Positions 25,994-34,957 of a DNA stretch of 64,000 nucleotides are shown one piece after another (position 1 is the first letter of the stretch; the number at the start of each line of letters is the position of its first letter). The notes beneath the pieces are model-generated. The model had not been told where the DNA came from, did no database searches, and was given only the letters and a program-made list of their open reading frames with translations. The DNA is from Paraliobacillus ryukyuensis. Lineage in GTDB: Bacteria > Bacillota > Bacilli > Bacillales > Amphibacillaceae. Location of the stretch: positions 186,001 through 250,000 of the forward strand of contig NZ_QNRI01000001.1 of NCBI RefSeq assembly GCF_003315295.1, read 5' to 3'. The position numbers were made by a program, and so were the translations under genes.

Positions 25994-27070
25994 GTGATTC
26001 ACCTGGTTAATTATGTTATATTATACTGCATTGCAAAAATAAATCATGAAAGAACCACAGCTTCTGTTTACCACTTATTAAGAGGGAAGCGCTCAAGTCA
26101 GACGATCCAAGATGCAAAACTATATGAGCTTTCTTCGTATTTTGGGATATTAAAAAACCTGAAACGAAGTGATTTTGAAAAAATAGTAGAAAAACTACAG
26201 GAAAGTGGGTGGATTGTAAGCAATCATAAAAATTATGCTTCTCTTACAGAAGATGGATATATATACTTGCAATCACATCAAAAAACGTTTCCTGTAGAAT
26301 GGTTAAATGGTATGCAGTTAGCGTCAATAAGTGAATTGTTTTGGCTGAGATTACAACTTACCATTCAAACATATACCAACCTTGTACAAGGAAATAACAA
26401 TTTTATTCCAATAACAGATGATCATACGGTGCAATATTGGTTTAAACAACACTATTACCATTCAAGAACTGATGTAAGAGAGTCGGTGGATCATTTATAT
26501 AAAGAATTACTAACATTGCTTGAGTCATTACCCACTGACTACGCAACATTATTCGTACATCGTTTAAGTGGCTATCAAAAAATAGGTTTATCTCTTTATC
26601 AATTAGCTCAGAGTTCTCATTTATCTGTTTATGACGTTTCGTTACTATTGACTTGTGTGATTCATCGTTTTGTAACAAAAGTAAAAGTTAAATCAAACGA
26701 TTTTCCTTATCTATCCATGCTTATCCCTCCATCAGAACAGCATGTGGCAGATGTTGTCACACAGTCAGCCCAAAAAACGAAACAGTGGTTAGAGAAAGGA
26801 TTTTCGATTGATCAAATCGCCCAAATTCGTAAACTAAAACGAAGTACCATCGAAGACCATGTGATAGAGATTGCGTATATAGATCCATCGTTTTCTGTGG
26901 AATCATTTCTTCATCATCAAGCTTATACCGAAATCCTGCATGGTATAAAACAATCAAAAACAACAAAATTAAAAGATATTAAGTCACTATTGCATAATCA
27001 ATATAGTTATTTTGAAATTCGCTTAGTGTTTGCCAGTGTAACTGATAATAATAGGAGCATGATACCATGA
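25994..27070 (+). CDS. ypbB: YpbB, helix-turn-helix protein coupled to RecQ helicase
   Basis: A 358-residue protein of unknown function (B. subtilis YpbB 352 aa). The N-terminus carries INHERTTASVYHLLRGKRSSQTIQDA. The C-terminal part (about 260-345) resembles the helix-turn-helix domain found at the end of RecQ-type helicases (GFSIDQIAQIRKLKRSTIEDHVIE). It overlaps recQ by four bases, so it may supply an HRDC/RQC-like accessory domain in trans. The start is uncertain: GTG at 25994 overlaps AAGGTGAT, which would better serve a start at about 26003, where only a CTG is in frame. Confidence 0.83.
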   Translation: MIHLVNYVILYCIAKINHERTTASVYHLLRGKRSSQTIQDAKLYELSSYFGILKNLKRSDFEKIVEKLQESGWIVSNHKNYASLTEDGYIYLQSHQKTFPVEWLNGMQLASISELFWLRLQLTIQTYTNLVQGNNNFIPITDDHTVQYWFKQHYYHSRTDVRESVDHLYKELLTLLESLPTDYATLFVHRLSGYQKIGLSLYQLAQSSHLSVYDVSLLLTCVIHRFVTKVKVKSNDFPYLSMLIPPSEQHVADVVTQSAQKTKQWLEKGFSIDQIAQIRKLKRSTIEDHVIEIAYIDPSFSVESFLHHQAYTEILHGIKQSKTTKLKDIKSLLHNQYSYFEIRLVFASVTDNNRSMIP

Positions 27071-28602
27071 GTCAACTAGAAACCATTTTACAGAAATTTT
27101 TTGGACATACATCTTTTCGTGAAGGTCAAAAAGAAATTATTGATGATGTGATGATTGGAAACGATGTATTAGGTGTATTACCGACAGGGTCTGGGAAATC
27201 AATTTGTTATCAAATCCCTGCCATGTTAGCAGAAGGGACAGTCATTGTTATTTCTCCCTTACTTTCGTTGATGGAAGATCAGGTTAAACAATTGAAAGCA
27301 ACAGGATTTAAAGATGTTGTTGCTATCAATAGTTTTGTCCAGGAAATGGAAAGATCTCAAATCTTTCATGAGTTATCAAGTTATAAACTTATCTACTTGT
27401 CACCTGAAATGATTCAAAATAAACGATTATTAACGCAATTAAACCACATGAAGATTTCTTTATTTGTGATTGATGAAGCGCATTGTATTTCACAATGGGG
27501 GCATGAATTTAGGCCGGATTATTTAAAATTGAAAGAAGTAATTGCTTTTCTTAATGCTCCGCCAGTATTAGCGTTAACGGCTACTGCTACTCCTGAAGTA
27601 CAAGACGATATTATGAATCAGTTAGAACGAATGAATATGAATAAACATATTTATGCAATGGATCGAGAAAATATTACGTTCTCAGTGCAATATTGTAATA
27701 ACACGAAAGAAAAGCTTGTTTTTATATCAGATACATTACAGAAATTCCCGGTTCCAACAATGATTTATTTTTCAAGCAAGAAAGAAGCGGAAGCCATTGC
27801 GAGCCACCTGCATTATCAATTACCAAATTTACGTGTTGCTTTCTATCATGGGGGGATGGATAGCATGGATCGTGTGTTAATTCAGCAACAATTTATGGCA
27901 GGTCAATTAGATATCGTTTGTTGTACCAGTGCCTTTGGTATGGGGATTAACAAAACAAACGTTCGTTTGATTATTCATTATCATATCCCAACGCAAATTG
28001 AGTCGTTTATTCAAGAAGTTGGACGAGCTGGTAGAGATGGACTATCAAGTGTTTCTGTTGTTTTATATGCGCCTTACGATGAGATGCTTCCTAAAAGGCT
28101 CATTGATTCAGAATTGCCTACGGTAGAGCAAGTAAAATCGTTATATCATTTTTTTGATAATAAATTTCAAGCAAAACAAACCGCTATCAATGAACAAGAG
28201 ATTATGGTCGCTTTTGATTTAAATGAAATACAGTGGAGGTTTATTAAATTTCAATTTGAGAAATATGAAATACTAAAAGATAATCATATTATGTCGATAT
28301 ATGAAAAAAAGAATGTTTTGGTGCCAGCAATCGAACAATTGATTCACAATCGATATCAAGAAAAGTTAGCAAAATTAAACCAAATGGTTAATTGGATTCA
28401 TCAACAAGGTTGTAGAAGGCGAACGTTGTTTCAACCTTTTCAATCAACAATAAAAGAACCTACTTTCTATTGTTGTGATTCCTGCGATTTTCAATTTGAA
28501 CAATGGTCACCTGTGGTAGATATAGAGAAAACGAACACAGAAGATTGGCGAACATCTTTAGCACATTTATTCGACCAACAAATAATGCATAGTGATTGTT
28601 AG
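27067..28602 (+). CDS. recS: RecQ-family ATP-dependent DNA helicase (RecS)
   Basis: A 511-residue superfamily 2 helicase; B. subtilis RecS (YpbC) is 496 aa. Walker A is G41-S-G-K-S45, motif II is D136-E-A-H139, and GRAGRDG is motif VI. A RecQ-type zinc-binding cysteine set occurs near the C-terminus (GCRRRT ... YCCDSCDF). There is no long HRDC domain, which marks it as the short RecS form beside YpbB. Role: unwinding of DNA in repair and replication-fork restart. ATG overlaps the ypbB stop. Confidence 0.92.
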   Translation: MSQLETILQKFFGHTSFREGQKEIIDDVMIGNDVLGVLPTGSGKSICYQIPAMLAEGTVIVISPLLSLMEDQVKQLKATGFKDVVAINSFVQEMERSQIFHELSSYKLIYLSPEMIQNKRLLTQLNHMKISLFVIDEAHCISQWGHEFRPDYLKLKEVIAFLNAPPVLALTATATPEVQDDIMNQLERMNMNKHIYAMDRENITFSVQYCNNTKEKLVFISDTLQKFPVPTMIYFSSKKEAEAIASHLHYQLPNLRVAFYHGGMDSMDRVLIQQQFMAGQLDIVCCTSAFGMGINKTNVRLIIHYHIPTQIESFIQEVGRAGRDGLSSVSVVLYAPYDEMLPKRLIDSELPTVEQVKSLYHFFDNKFQAKQTAINEQEIMVAFDLNEIQWRFIKFQFEKYEILKDNHIMSIYEKKNVLVPAIEQLIHNRYQEKLAKLNQMVNWIHQQGCRRRTLFQPFQSTIKEPTFYCCDSCDFQFEQWSPVVDIEKTNTEDWRTSLAHLFDQQIMHSDC

Positions 28603-28649
28603 TAACGAGATAATTAAAATATCAACTATTTTATTGAAGGAGAGCAATC

Positions 28650-29210
28650 ATGACTCAACATAAGGATCAAGCGGAAAACTTACGTAGGCACATGGAAGAA
28701 AGTGAACAAGATGCGCACGAGCAAGCATTTAATCAAGCGGATATTAATGTGTTAGATCTTCCGCCGAGAAGTGAAGTACATCAAAATAAAAAGAAAAAGA
28801 CAAGATGGAAATTTAATCAGTTGTTTCTAAGATTTTTAATTTTTTTATTCGTCTTAGTAATTATTTTAGTGGTTACTTATCCATATTGGGGAAAAGAATT
28901 TCTAGAGTCAACACAACAAGATGGTTTAAAAGAAGTTGGCGGTCAATCTGTTCAAGTAGTATCTTCGAATCAGAAACTCACAGAAGAACGAACAGTTGAA
29001 TTTGAATTAGATCCTAACTCCGATGAGACAATCGAGTTAACAGGAAGGTATTATCGAGTTTCGGAAGGTGATACGTTAGAATCTATTGTTAATACGTATT
29101 ATAAAAACCCAGATGTGATAAACGTATTAAAAAAAATAAACCAACTTGAGGATGAAACGATTAAACCGGGTGAAGAACTATTTCTACCGCAACTAGAAGA
29201 GTCAAAATAA
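28650..29210 (+). CDS. ypbE: YpbE, membrane-anchored LysM protein
   Basis: A 186-residue protein with an acidic cytoplasmic N-terminus (1-50), one transmembrane segment (about 57-78) and a C-terminal LysM domain (about 137-182: YYRVSEGDTLESIV ... IKPGEELFLPQL) that would bind peptidoglycan outside the cell. B. subtilis YpbE is about 240 aa. GGAGAG precedes the ATG. The intervening ypbD of B. subtilis is missing. Confidence 0.85.
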   Translation: MTQHKDQAENLRRHMEESEQDAHEQAFNQADINVLDLPPRSEVHQNKKKKTRWKFNQLFLRFLIFLFVLVIILVVTYPYWGKEFLESTQQDGLKEVGGQSVQVVSSNQKLTEERTVEFELDPNSDETIELTGRYYRVSEGDTLESIVNTYYKNPDVINVLKKINQLEDETIKPGEELFLPQLEESK

Positions 29211-29258
29211 AAATTCCATCAGTGCCGGTGCATTACCCATTCACTGATGGTTAGTTTT
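29211..29258. terminator. bidirectional terminator ypbE / cotJC
   Basis: CCATCAGTG (29216-29224) and CACTGATGG (29242-29250) form a perfect nine-base stem between convergent genes, with short A and T runs at the sides. Confidence 0.75.
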
Positions 29259-29264
29259 AGCCTA

Positions 29265-29834
29265 CTAGAAATATTGTTTTGTATCTCTTTCATCCATTAG
29301 AATTTGTGCCGCTTCTCTAAAACGTTGGGAATGAACAATTTCTCGTTCACGTAAAAATTTCAAGCTATCATTTAACTCTGGGTCATCGGACAAGTTTATA
29401 ATCCATTGGTAAGTTGCTCTAGCTTTCTCTTCGGCAGCAATGTCTTCATAAATATCAGCAATTGGATCACCTTTAGCTTGAATATAAGTAGCCGTCCATG
29501 GGCTGCCTGCTGCATTATGATAAAATAATGCATTATCATGGTTCGCGTAATCCGCAGCCAACCCAGCTGCTTTCATTTGCTCTGGTGTGGCGTCTTTTGT
29601 TAATTTATAAACCATAGTGGCAATCATTTCCAAATGAGCGAATTCTTCTGTACCAATATCATTTAACAGACCAACCACTTTATTAGGTATCGTATAACGT
29701 TGATTCAAATAACGTAAAGCAGCTGATAATTCACCGTCTGCACCGCCATATTGTTCAATTAAATACTTTGCAAGGCGTGGATTACATTCGCGAACCTTAA
29801 CAGGGTATTGTAATTTCTTCTCATAATACCACAA
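29265..29834 (-). CDS. cotJC: spore coat protein CotJC (manganese catalase family)
   Basis: A 189-residue di-metal ferritin-like protein, the same length as in B. subtilis. Metal-ligand type glutamates and histidines are seen in EEFAHLEMIATM, EDIAAEEKARATYQWI and EREIVHSQRFREA. It is a coat component made in the mother cell and belongs to the Mn-catalase family. Third gene of cotJA-cotJB-cotJC; 15 bases separate it from cotJB. Confidence 0.95.
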   Translation of the reverse strand: MWYYEKKLQYPVKVRECNPRLAKYLIEQYGGADGELSAALRYLNQRYTIPNKVVGLLNDIGTEEFAHLEMIATMVYKLTKDATPEQMKAAGLAADYANHDNALFYHNAAGSPWTATYIQAKGDPIADIYEDIAAEEKARATYQWIINLSDDPELNDSLKFLREREIVHSQRFREAAQILMDERDTKQYF

Positions 29835-29849
29835 TAGTATTTGCCCCCT

Positions 29850-30119
29850 TTATACTTGCCATGGCCATGGAACATCAATCCAATCCCATGGATAATTTGA
29901 ATAGCTGTAACCAAAATGCATTAGTGGACCAAATTGCTTTTCAAATTGTTTTTTTAATTTTCTACTTTCATAGGAGCATTGGTTAAATTGCTGAATGGAT
30001 TCTGCGTCATTGGGGTGTGTATCAAGGTATAAATTTAGTTCAACTAATACAAAGTCAATTGCCTGAATCTGTTCTAATAAGTCATAATAGGCTTGCGGCA
30101 CTTGTTTTGGTGTACTCAT
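29850..30119 (-). CDS. cotJB: spore coat protein CotJB
   Basis: An 89-residue coat protein (B. subtilis 87 aa) with [26 protein letters not shown], ending in aromatic, proline-rich [11 protein letters not shown]. It is needed with CotJA and CotJC for their mutual assembly into the inner coat. Its ATG overlaps the cotJA stop as TAATG. Confidence 0.94.
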   Translation of the reverse strand: MSTPKQVPQAYYDLLEQIQAIDFVLVELNLYLDTHPNDAESIQQFNQCSYESRKLKKQFEKQFGPLMHFGYSYSNYPWDWIDVPWPWQV

Positions 30120-30340
30120 TATTCTTCCCTCGCTTTCTCAGGTGGATAGGTATCATATAAAGCCGGCCACAGTGTTCCTCGAAAGAGCGCTTCTCTAGCT
30201 GTGCTAAATTGTGGTAAATTTGGTGGTTGGAATCCCATATATAAATGTGGGGGAGTCGAATAGCTCTTTATAACTATAGGCTTACAAGGGTCAAATGGAC
30301 TGATATACGGGTAGTAATATTTTGTGTTTGTATTATCCAA
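30119..30340 (-). CDS. cotJA: spore coat protein CotJA
   Basis: A 73-residue proline- and tyrosine-rich coat protein ([15 protein letters not shown] ... [15 protein letters not shown]). The start is a TTG at 30340, seven bases after AAAGGAGG; the ATGs at 30370 and 30367 lie before that site. First gene of the cotJ operon. Somewhat shorter than the B. subtilis protein (82 aa). Confidence 0.92.
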   Translation of the reverse strand: MDNTNTKYYYPYISPFDPCKPIVIKSYSTPPHLYMGFQPPNLPQFSTAREALFRGTLWPALYDTYPPEKAREE

Positions 30341-30373
30341 TTTTGTTCCTCCTTTCTTTTCATGCATCACTTG

Positions 30374-30402
30374 ATTTTATGGCATAGCAGCTAGTCTTAT
30401 GT
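30374..30402 (-). promoter_or_regulatory. possible sigma-E promoter of cotJABC
   Basis: On the minus strand CATAAAAT (30381-30374) matches the sigma-E -10 element at seven of eight positions, with an imperfect CATAAG -35 about 14 bases upstream. cotJ is a sigma-E operon in B. subtilis. Confidence 0.4.
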
Positions 30403-30497
30403 GTATAATGGAAATAACCTTATCAGTTTGATATCTTTGTGTAATGGGAATATAGAACTGTTAATGGTTGTAAATAATTCACGTGGGGGTGTTTTTC

Positions 30498-31133
30498 GTG
30501 TTTGTTCGTAGCACAATGAAACCGAGTTATAAATGTTCTGTTGCATCACCAGACCAACCTGTAAAGGAAGTATTAGAAAAACTTGATAAAAAAGATATCC
30601 AAGCTATGCCTGTTGTCGATGAAAATCAAAAGTTCCTAGGTATGATATCTGTACAAACGATCTATAAAGCTAACTTCCACGCTAAACAAGATCAGGAAAC
30701 CTTTTTAAATCAAGTAAAGGTGAAGGAAGTAATGACACATGAAAACTTATATATTAATAAAAATGATGTTTTTGAAGAAACGTTAACTACTTTTAAAGAT
30801 TATCCTATTCTTGCTGTAGTGGGTGAAGAGAAAAAATTCTTAGGCATTGTCACGCGTTACGATGTAATAGAACAATTTGAAAGTGTATTTGGTATGAAAA
30901 GATCAGGGATAAGAATCGCGTTTACATCTGAAGAATCAGCAGGAAGATTTGCGCGACTAACAGAAATATTACAAAGTTTACATGCGAATATTATTTCGGT
31001 TATTACTTTTGATGAGACAGATAAATTAGCAAGACGAATAGTTTTAAAAGTGGATCAAGATGTGAAAATAGAAAAATTAAAGCACCGACTTGAAAAAGCA
31101 GGATTCCGTGTGCTTGATGTAAAAAATGTGTAA
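30498..31133 (+). CDS. CBS-domain protein with C-terminal ACT-like domain
   Basis: A 211-residue protein with two CBS motifs (about 15-65 and 75-130: AMPVVDENQKFLGMIS and FLGIVTRYDVIEQF) followed by an ACT-like half (about 138-210: ARLTEILQSLHANIISVITF). CBS pairs usually bind adenosyl ligands such as AMP, ATP or c-di-AMP; the architecture resembles AcuB. The ligand and target are unknown. Start taken as GTG at 30498 after GGGGGTG; earlier GTGs lie inside that site. Not obviously related to its neighbours. Confidence 0.75.
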   Translation: MFVRSTMKPSYKCSVASPDQPVKEVLEKLDKKDIQAMPVVDENQKFLGMISVQTIYKANFHAKQDQETFLNQVKVKEVMTHENLYINKNDVFEETLTTFKDYPILAVVGEEKKFLGIVTRYDVIEQFESVFGMKRSGIRIAFTSEESAGRFARLTEILQSLHANIISVITFDETDKLARRIVLKVDQDVKIEKLKHRLEKAGFRVLDVKNV

Positions 31134-31208
31134 AGCATGGTAATGTCATTCCTATTATTTGTTATTTTATTAGAATTACCATAGATTCCATTAAGGATGT
31201 AAGAAAAA

Positions 31209-31239
31209 AAGTGTTAAAATAGATTAACACTTCTTTGGA
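31209..31239 (+). terminator. hairpin after the CBS gene
   Basis: AAGTGTTAA/TTAACACTT perfect stem with a short T-containing tail, 76 bases after the stop. Confidence 0.55.
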
Positions 31240-31263
31240 ATTTAAAATATAGTATTGTATAAT
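31235..31263 (+). promoter_or_regulatory. sigma-A promoter upstream of mecB
   Basis: TTGGAA (31235-31240), 17-base spacer and a perfect TATAAT (31258-31263). The predicted transcription start near 31270 is only a few bases before a strong terminator-like hairpin. Confidence 0.55.
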
Positions 31264-31274
31264 ATATAATCATT

Positions 31275-31306
31275 AAAGGGTACTTTGATAAGAGAGTACC
31301 CTTTTT
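31275..31306 (+). terminator. terminator-like hairpin in the mecB leader
   Basis: AAAGGGTACT/AGTACCCTTT perfect stem, ten-base loop, TTTTTC tail. It lies 96 bases before mecB and right after a promoter, so it is either an attenuator, a 5' stabilising hairpin, or it ends a tiny RNA. Confidence 0.7.
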
Positions 31307-31401
31307 CTTCATCAAATGATGGTAGTATAACAACGAATGAGGATTTGCTATATGTTGTTCTGTTACATCATATAATAGTACATGATAAGGGGGACATAAC
31401 C

Positions 31402-31986
31402 ATGCGTTTGGAGCGACTTTCGTTTAACCAATTTAAAATTTTTCTTACCTTTGATGATTTAGTCGAAAGAGGATTAACAAAGGAACAATTATGGCGTGAT
31501 CTTCCTAGGATGCAAGCATTATTTCATGACGTGATGTATGAAGCAAGCGATGAATTAGACTTTGAATTAGAAGGTGTGTTATTAGTTCAAGTTCATGTCC
31601 TCCAAGCTCAAGGTATGCTCATCATTGTTACGCAAAATGAGGCAGTTGCTGAATATGATGACGATGAATATATTGAAATGAAGGTAACTTTAGATGAGAG
31701 TAATGAACTCATATTTTTATTTGATTCATTTGAGTCCATTATTCAATTATCCAAGTCACTTCACCCAGCTGGTGTAAGCGGTGGTGCAGTCATTTATTAT
31801 AATAATCATTATTACATGCGATTTACTGAAAAAGATGTAGAGAATGTTAATCGTGAAGACATCATTGCAATCTTGTCAGAATTTGCTTCACCCTCTATTG
31901 TTACATCATATCGGTTATTTGAGTATGGTAAAATAATCATGGAAGAGAATGCGGTGAATCAAGTAACTAGTTTTTTTGAAAATTAA
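31402..31986 (+). CDS. mecB: adaptor protein MecB (YpbH), MecA paralogue
   Basis: A 194-residue adaptor, the same length as B. subtilis YpbH. The N-terminal target-binding domain (MRLERLSFNQFKIFLTFDDL) and the C-terminal ClpC-binding domain (about 100-194, with FDSFESIIQLSK and YYNNHYYMRF) are both recognisable, joined by an acidic linker. MecA-type adaptors deliver substrates to ClpCP. I start at ATG 31402 after AAGGGGG; the longer frame runs through the leader hairpin. ypdA follows 32 bases later. Confidence 0.9.
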   Translation: MRLERLSFNQFKIFLTFDDLVERGLTKEQLWRDLPRMQALFHDVMYEASDELDFELEGVLLVQVHVLQAQGMLIIVTQNEAVAEYDDDEYIEMKVTLDESNELIFLFDSFESIIQLSKSLHPAGVSGGAVIYYNNHYYMRFTEKDVENVNREDIIAILSEFASPSIVTSYRLFEYGKIIMEENAVNQVTSFFEN

Positions 31987-32018
31987 AGATAGGACGATTT
32001 ATCACTAGGGGGATAATC

Positions 32019-33005
32019 ATGCAAAAGGAACAAGTAATTATTGTTGGTGCTGGTCCTTGCGGGATGTCTGCTGCTTTAGCTTTGCAAGACCAAGGAATAA
32101 ATCCATTAATAATTGAAAAAGAAAATATTACTAATTCGATTTATCATTACCCAACCCATCAAACCTTCTTTAGTTCCAGCAATCGCTTAGAGATTGGTGA
32201 TATTCCGTTTGTGACCGAGCGAAAAAAGCCTATTCGTAGTGAGGCTCTTGCATATTATCGTGAGGTTGCAAAACGCAGGTCATTAAGAGTCAATAGTTTT
32301 GAGCAAGTAGTTGATATAAAGAAAGAGAAAGATCATTTTATGGTGTACACAAAAACTATTAAAGGGCTTTCTCGCGTTTATCAAGCAGCTTTTGTTATCA
32401 TAGCTACTGGTTATTATGATCAACCTCGCCAATTGGAAGTGAAAGGAGAAGAGCTTCCACACGTTTTTCATTACTTTAAAGAAGCTCATCCTTTTTATCG
32501 TGAAAAGGTGGTTATTATAGGTGGGAAAAACTCTGCTGTGGATGCAGCCCTAGAGTTACATAAAGCAAATGCAGATATAACGGTCCTGTATAGAGGTGAA
32601 ACCTATTCAAAAAGTGTTAAACCTTGGATATTGCCTGAGTTTACTGCTTTAATAAATAAACAAGAAATTGAGATGGAATTTAACGCAACGATCAAAGAAA
32701 TTACAACCGATCAAGTTATTTATCAAGTAGGTGATACGAAGAAAACTGTAGATACCGCATTTGTATTTGCTATGACTGGTTATCAACCTGACCATCGATT
32801 TTTGCAAGAAATTGGTGTGGAAATAGAAAAAGAAACTGGTCGCCCAGTTTTTAATTCCATGACATTAGAAACGAATGTTGAAGGTATTTACATTGCTGGT
32901 GTTATCGCAGCAGGTTATAATAATAACGAAATTTTCATTGAAAATGGACGAGAGCATGGGCCTAAAATTGCAAAAGATATTTATCAAAAAGTTACAAACC
33001 GATAA
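32019..33005 (+). CDS. ypdA: bacillithiol disulfide reductase YpdA
   Basis: A 328-residue FAD/NADPH enzyme (B. subtilis 324 aa). The FAD-binding GAGPCG contains Cys14, the conserved redox-relevant cysteine of YpdA. A second dinucleotide motif IIGGKNSAVDAA binds NADPH, and GIYIAGV near the C-terminus is typical of thioredoxin-reductase-like folds. It reduces oxidised bacillithiol (BSSB), so the organism probably makes bacillithiol. It follows mecB on the same strand and ends in a terminator shared with ansA. Confidence 0.92.
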   Translation: MQKEQVIIVGAGPCGMSAALALQDQGINPLIIEKENITNSIYHYPTHQTFFSSSNRLEIGDIPFVTERKKPIRSEALAYYREVAKRRSLRVNSFEQVVDIKKEKDHFMVYTKTIKGLSRVYQAAFVIIATGYYDQPRQLEVKGEELPHVFHYFKEAHPFYREKVVIIGGKNSAVDAALELHKANADITVLYRGETYSKSVKPWILPEFTALINKQEIEMEFNATIKEITTDQVIYQVGDTKKTVDTAFVFAMTGYQPDHRFLQEIGVEIEKETGRPVFNSMTLETNVEGIYIAGVIAAGYNNNEIFIENGREHGPKIAKDIYQKVTNR

Positions 33006-33010
33006 AAACG

Positions 33011-33056
33011 AAGGATAGGACAAAACTAATGTAGCATTTTGTCTTATCCTTTTCTT
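33011..33056. terminator. bidirectional terminator ypdA / ansA
   Basis: AAGGATAGGACAAAA pairs with TTTTGTCTTATCCTT (one wobble), between convergent genes, followed by a T-run. Confidence 0.85.
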
Positions 33057-33085
33057 TTACCTATACAATATACTGAAAATGATAA

Positions 33086-34048
33086 CTAATGTTCAAAACT
33101 ATTGCGGAGGTTTTGCTTATTAATTGCATCTAGTATCATTAATAATTTGATACGTGCTTTTGGACCAGAAAGTCTTTTAGCAAAAATGACTCCCATATCG
33201 TGTAACTGTTTTCCTCCACCTTTATAGCCGTAGGTCGGTTGTACTACTCCTTTAAAACTCCTTGAAACAATAACTACCGGAATATTTTTATTAATTAAAT
33301 CATTTATATTATTGATTAATACAGGTGGTAAATTACCTTGACCGAATGCTTCAATCACTAAACCATCTAAATCCATTGAAAGTATTGCGTTAAGAAATGA
33401 TTCATCCATCCCTGCATATGCTTTCAATAAAGGAACTTGTTTTGTAACCTTTTCGATTTGAAATTTCTCATACGAGATCCATTTATGGTAGAAATAAACT
33501 TCTTGTTTTGTAACCATTCCTATTGGTCCAAATTGAGGACTTTGAAACGTCGCTACATTATTAGCAGCTGTTTTGGTTACGTAGGTCGCAGTATGGATTT
33601 CATCATTCATCACTACTAGTACCCCTTTTTCTGATGCTTCCTCTGTGGTAGCCACACGTACCGCACAAATTAAATTATAAAGCCCATCTGAACCTATTTC
33701 ATTACTTGAGCGCATGGCGCCGGTAACAACGACTGGTTTTTTCGTTTGTACATATAAATCTAAAAAATATGCTGTCTCTTCCAACGTATCTGTTCCGTGT
33801 GTGATGACAAAACCATCAAATTCATCCATGCGAGATTGAATGTACTTTCCTAAATCAAGCATATGAGCAGGTGTAATATGAGGAGAAGGTAAATGAAAAA
33901 TCACCTTTTCTTCTACAAATGCAAATTGATTAAGAATAGCCTGATCTTGTAGAAGCGGGTGATCTTGTGTTGTCGTAACAGCTCCAGTTTGGTGATCTTC
34001 ACTCATAGCTATTGTACCACCTGTATGAATCAGTAATATTTTTTTCAT
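33086..34048 (-). CDS. ansA: L-asparaginase
   Basis: A 320-residue cytoplasmic-type asparaginase (B. subtilis AnsA 329 aa) that hydrolyses L-asparagine to aspartate and ammonia. Both signatures are present: HTGGTIAM with nucleophile Thr9, and THGTDTLEETA with the second catalytic Thr-Asp. There is no signal peptide, so it is a type I enzyme. The start at 34048 follows AGGTG. In B. subtilis ansA lies elsewhere with ansB; here it is a single gene between ypdA and prsW. Confidence 0.92.
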   Translation of the reverse strand: MKKILLIHTGGTIAMSEDHQTGAVTTTQDHPLLQDQAILNQFAFVEEKVIFHLPSPHITPAHMLDLGKYIQSRMDEFDGFVITHGTDTLEETAYFLDLYVQTKKPVVVTGAMRSSNEIGSDGLYNLICAVRVATTEEASEKGVLVVMNDEIHTATYVTKTAANNVATFQSPQFGPIGMVTKQEVYFYHKWISYEKFQIEKVTKQVPLLKAYAGMDESFLNAILSMDLDGLVIEAFGQGNLPPVLINNINDLINKNIPVVIVSRSFKGVVQPTYGYKGGGKQLHDMGVIFAKRLSGPKARIKLLMILDAINKQNLRNSFEH

Positions 34049-34131
34049 TACATACACCTACTTTAAATATTTTCTTTTTTTCTACTTCATGATACGATGA
34101 AATTAATTTTTATGAAAGAGGAGTCAACGAT

Positions 34132-34809
34132 ATGATCGCACTCTTATCTGCTGGAATTGCGCCAGCCCTAGCATTGATGACTTTTTTTTATTTAAAAGAT
34201 CGATTCAATTCAGAACCTTTATTACCAATAGTGCGATCATTTATCAATGGTGCCTTATTGGTTTTTCCAATTATGTTTGTGCAATATGCTTTTGTCGCTG
34301 AAAATGTAGCTCAAGATCCACTCATTTCTTCTTTTTTGCTCACAGGTTTAATGGAAGAATTCTTTAAATGGTTTATTTTCATTTTTACCGTTTACAAATT
34401 TGCGGATTTCGATACTCCTTATGATGGTATTATTTATGGAGTTGCTATCAGTCTCGGATTTGCGACAGTTGAAAATATCTTGTATTTGTTTGCACATGGT
34501 ATTGAATATGCATTTTCTCGTGCTGTGTTTCCAGTTTCTTCTCATGCTTTATTTGGTGTCATTATGGGCTATTATTTAGGAAAGGCAAAGTTTAAAACAA
34601 CACAACCAAAACGAACAATGTCTATTGGATTAGTCTTACCTTTTCTATTACACGGGACGTATGATTATATATTACAAACATCCGAGCGAAATTGGATCTT
34701 CATTTTAATACCTTTTATGGTTATCCTCTGGTTAAATGCAATAAAAAAAGTGAAACAGGCAAATCAGAGTATGGAGCAATGTCATGTTCCTGTCAAAGAA
34801 GTTAAATAG
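34132..34809 (+). CDS. prsW: intramembrane protease PrsW
   Basis: A 225-residue polytopic membrane protein (B. subtilis 218 aa). Motifs of the PrsW/CAAX-protease-like family are visible: the catalytic-type EE in GLMEEFFKW, EN in FATVENILY, and histidines in SSHALFGV and LLHGTYDY. In B. subtilis PrsW makes the first cut in anti-sigma RsiW. It lies just before sleB as in B. subtilis. GAGGAG precedes the ATG. Confidence 0.92.
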   Translation: MIALLSAGIAPALALMTFFYLKDRFNSEPLLPIVRSFINGALLVFPIMFVQYAFVAENVAQDPLISSFLLTGLMEEFFKWFIFIFTVYKFADFDTPYDGIIYGVAISLGFATVENILYLFAHGIEYAFSRAVFPVSSHALFGVIMGYYLGKAKFKTTQPKRTMSIGLVLPFLLHGTYDYILQTSERNWIFILIPFMVILWLNAIKKVKQANQSMEQCHVPVKEVK

Positions 34810-34812
34810 TTC

Positions 34813-34846
34813 GTGCGTATTCTACATTAAGAAGACGCACTTTTTT
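34813..34846 (+). terminator. prsW terminator
   Basis: GTGCGT (34813-34818) and ACGCAC (34835-34840) stem followed by six T. Confidence 0.8.
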
Positions 34847-34957
34847 AATTTATAAAATTATATATTTCCAATTTCTATCACGTATAAAAAACTTTATAAG
34901 CCAAAAAATACTATTAAATAGCAAAGGATAGATTATGAAGATTGTAGGAGGTTTATG

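Noticed and set aside
34882-34913. Sigma-G promoter for sleB (GTATAA ... AATACTA)
   Set aside because: The spacing is about two bases too long and the -10 lacks its leading C; sleB is probably sigma-G dependent, but this site is not convincing.
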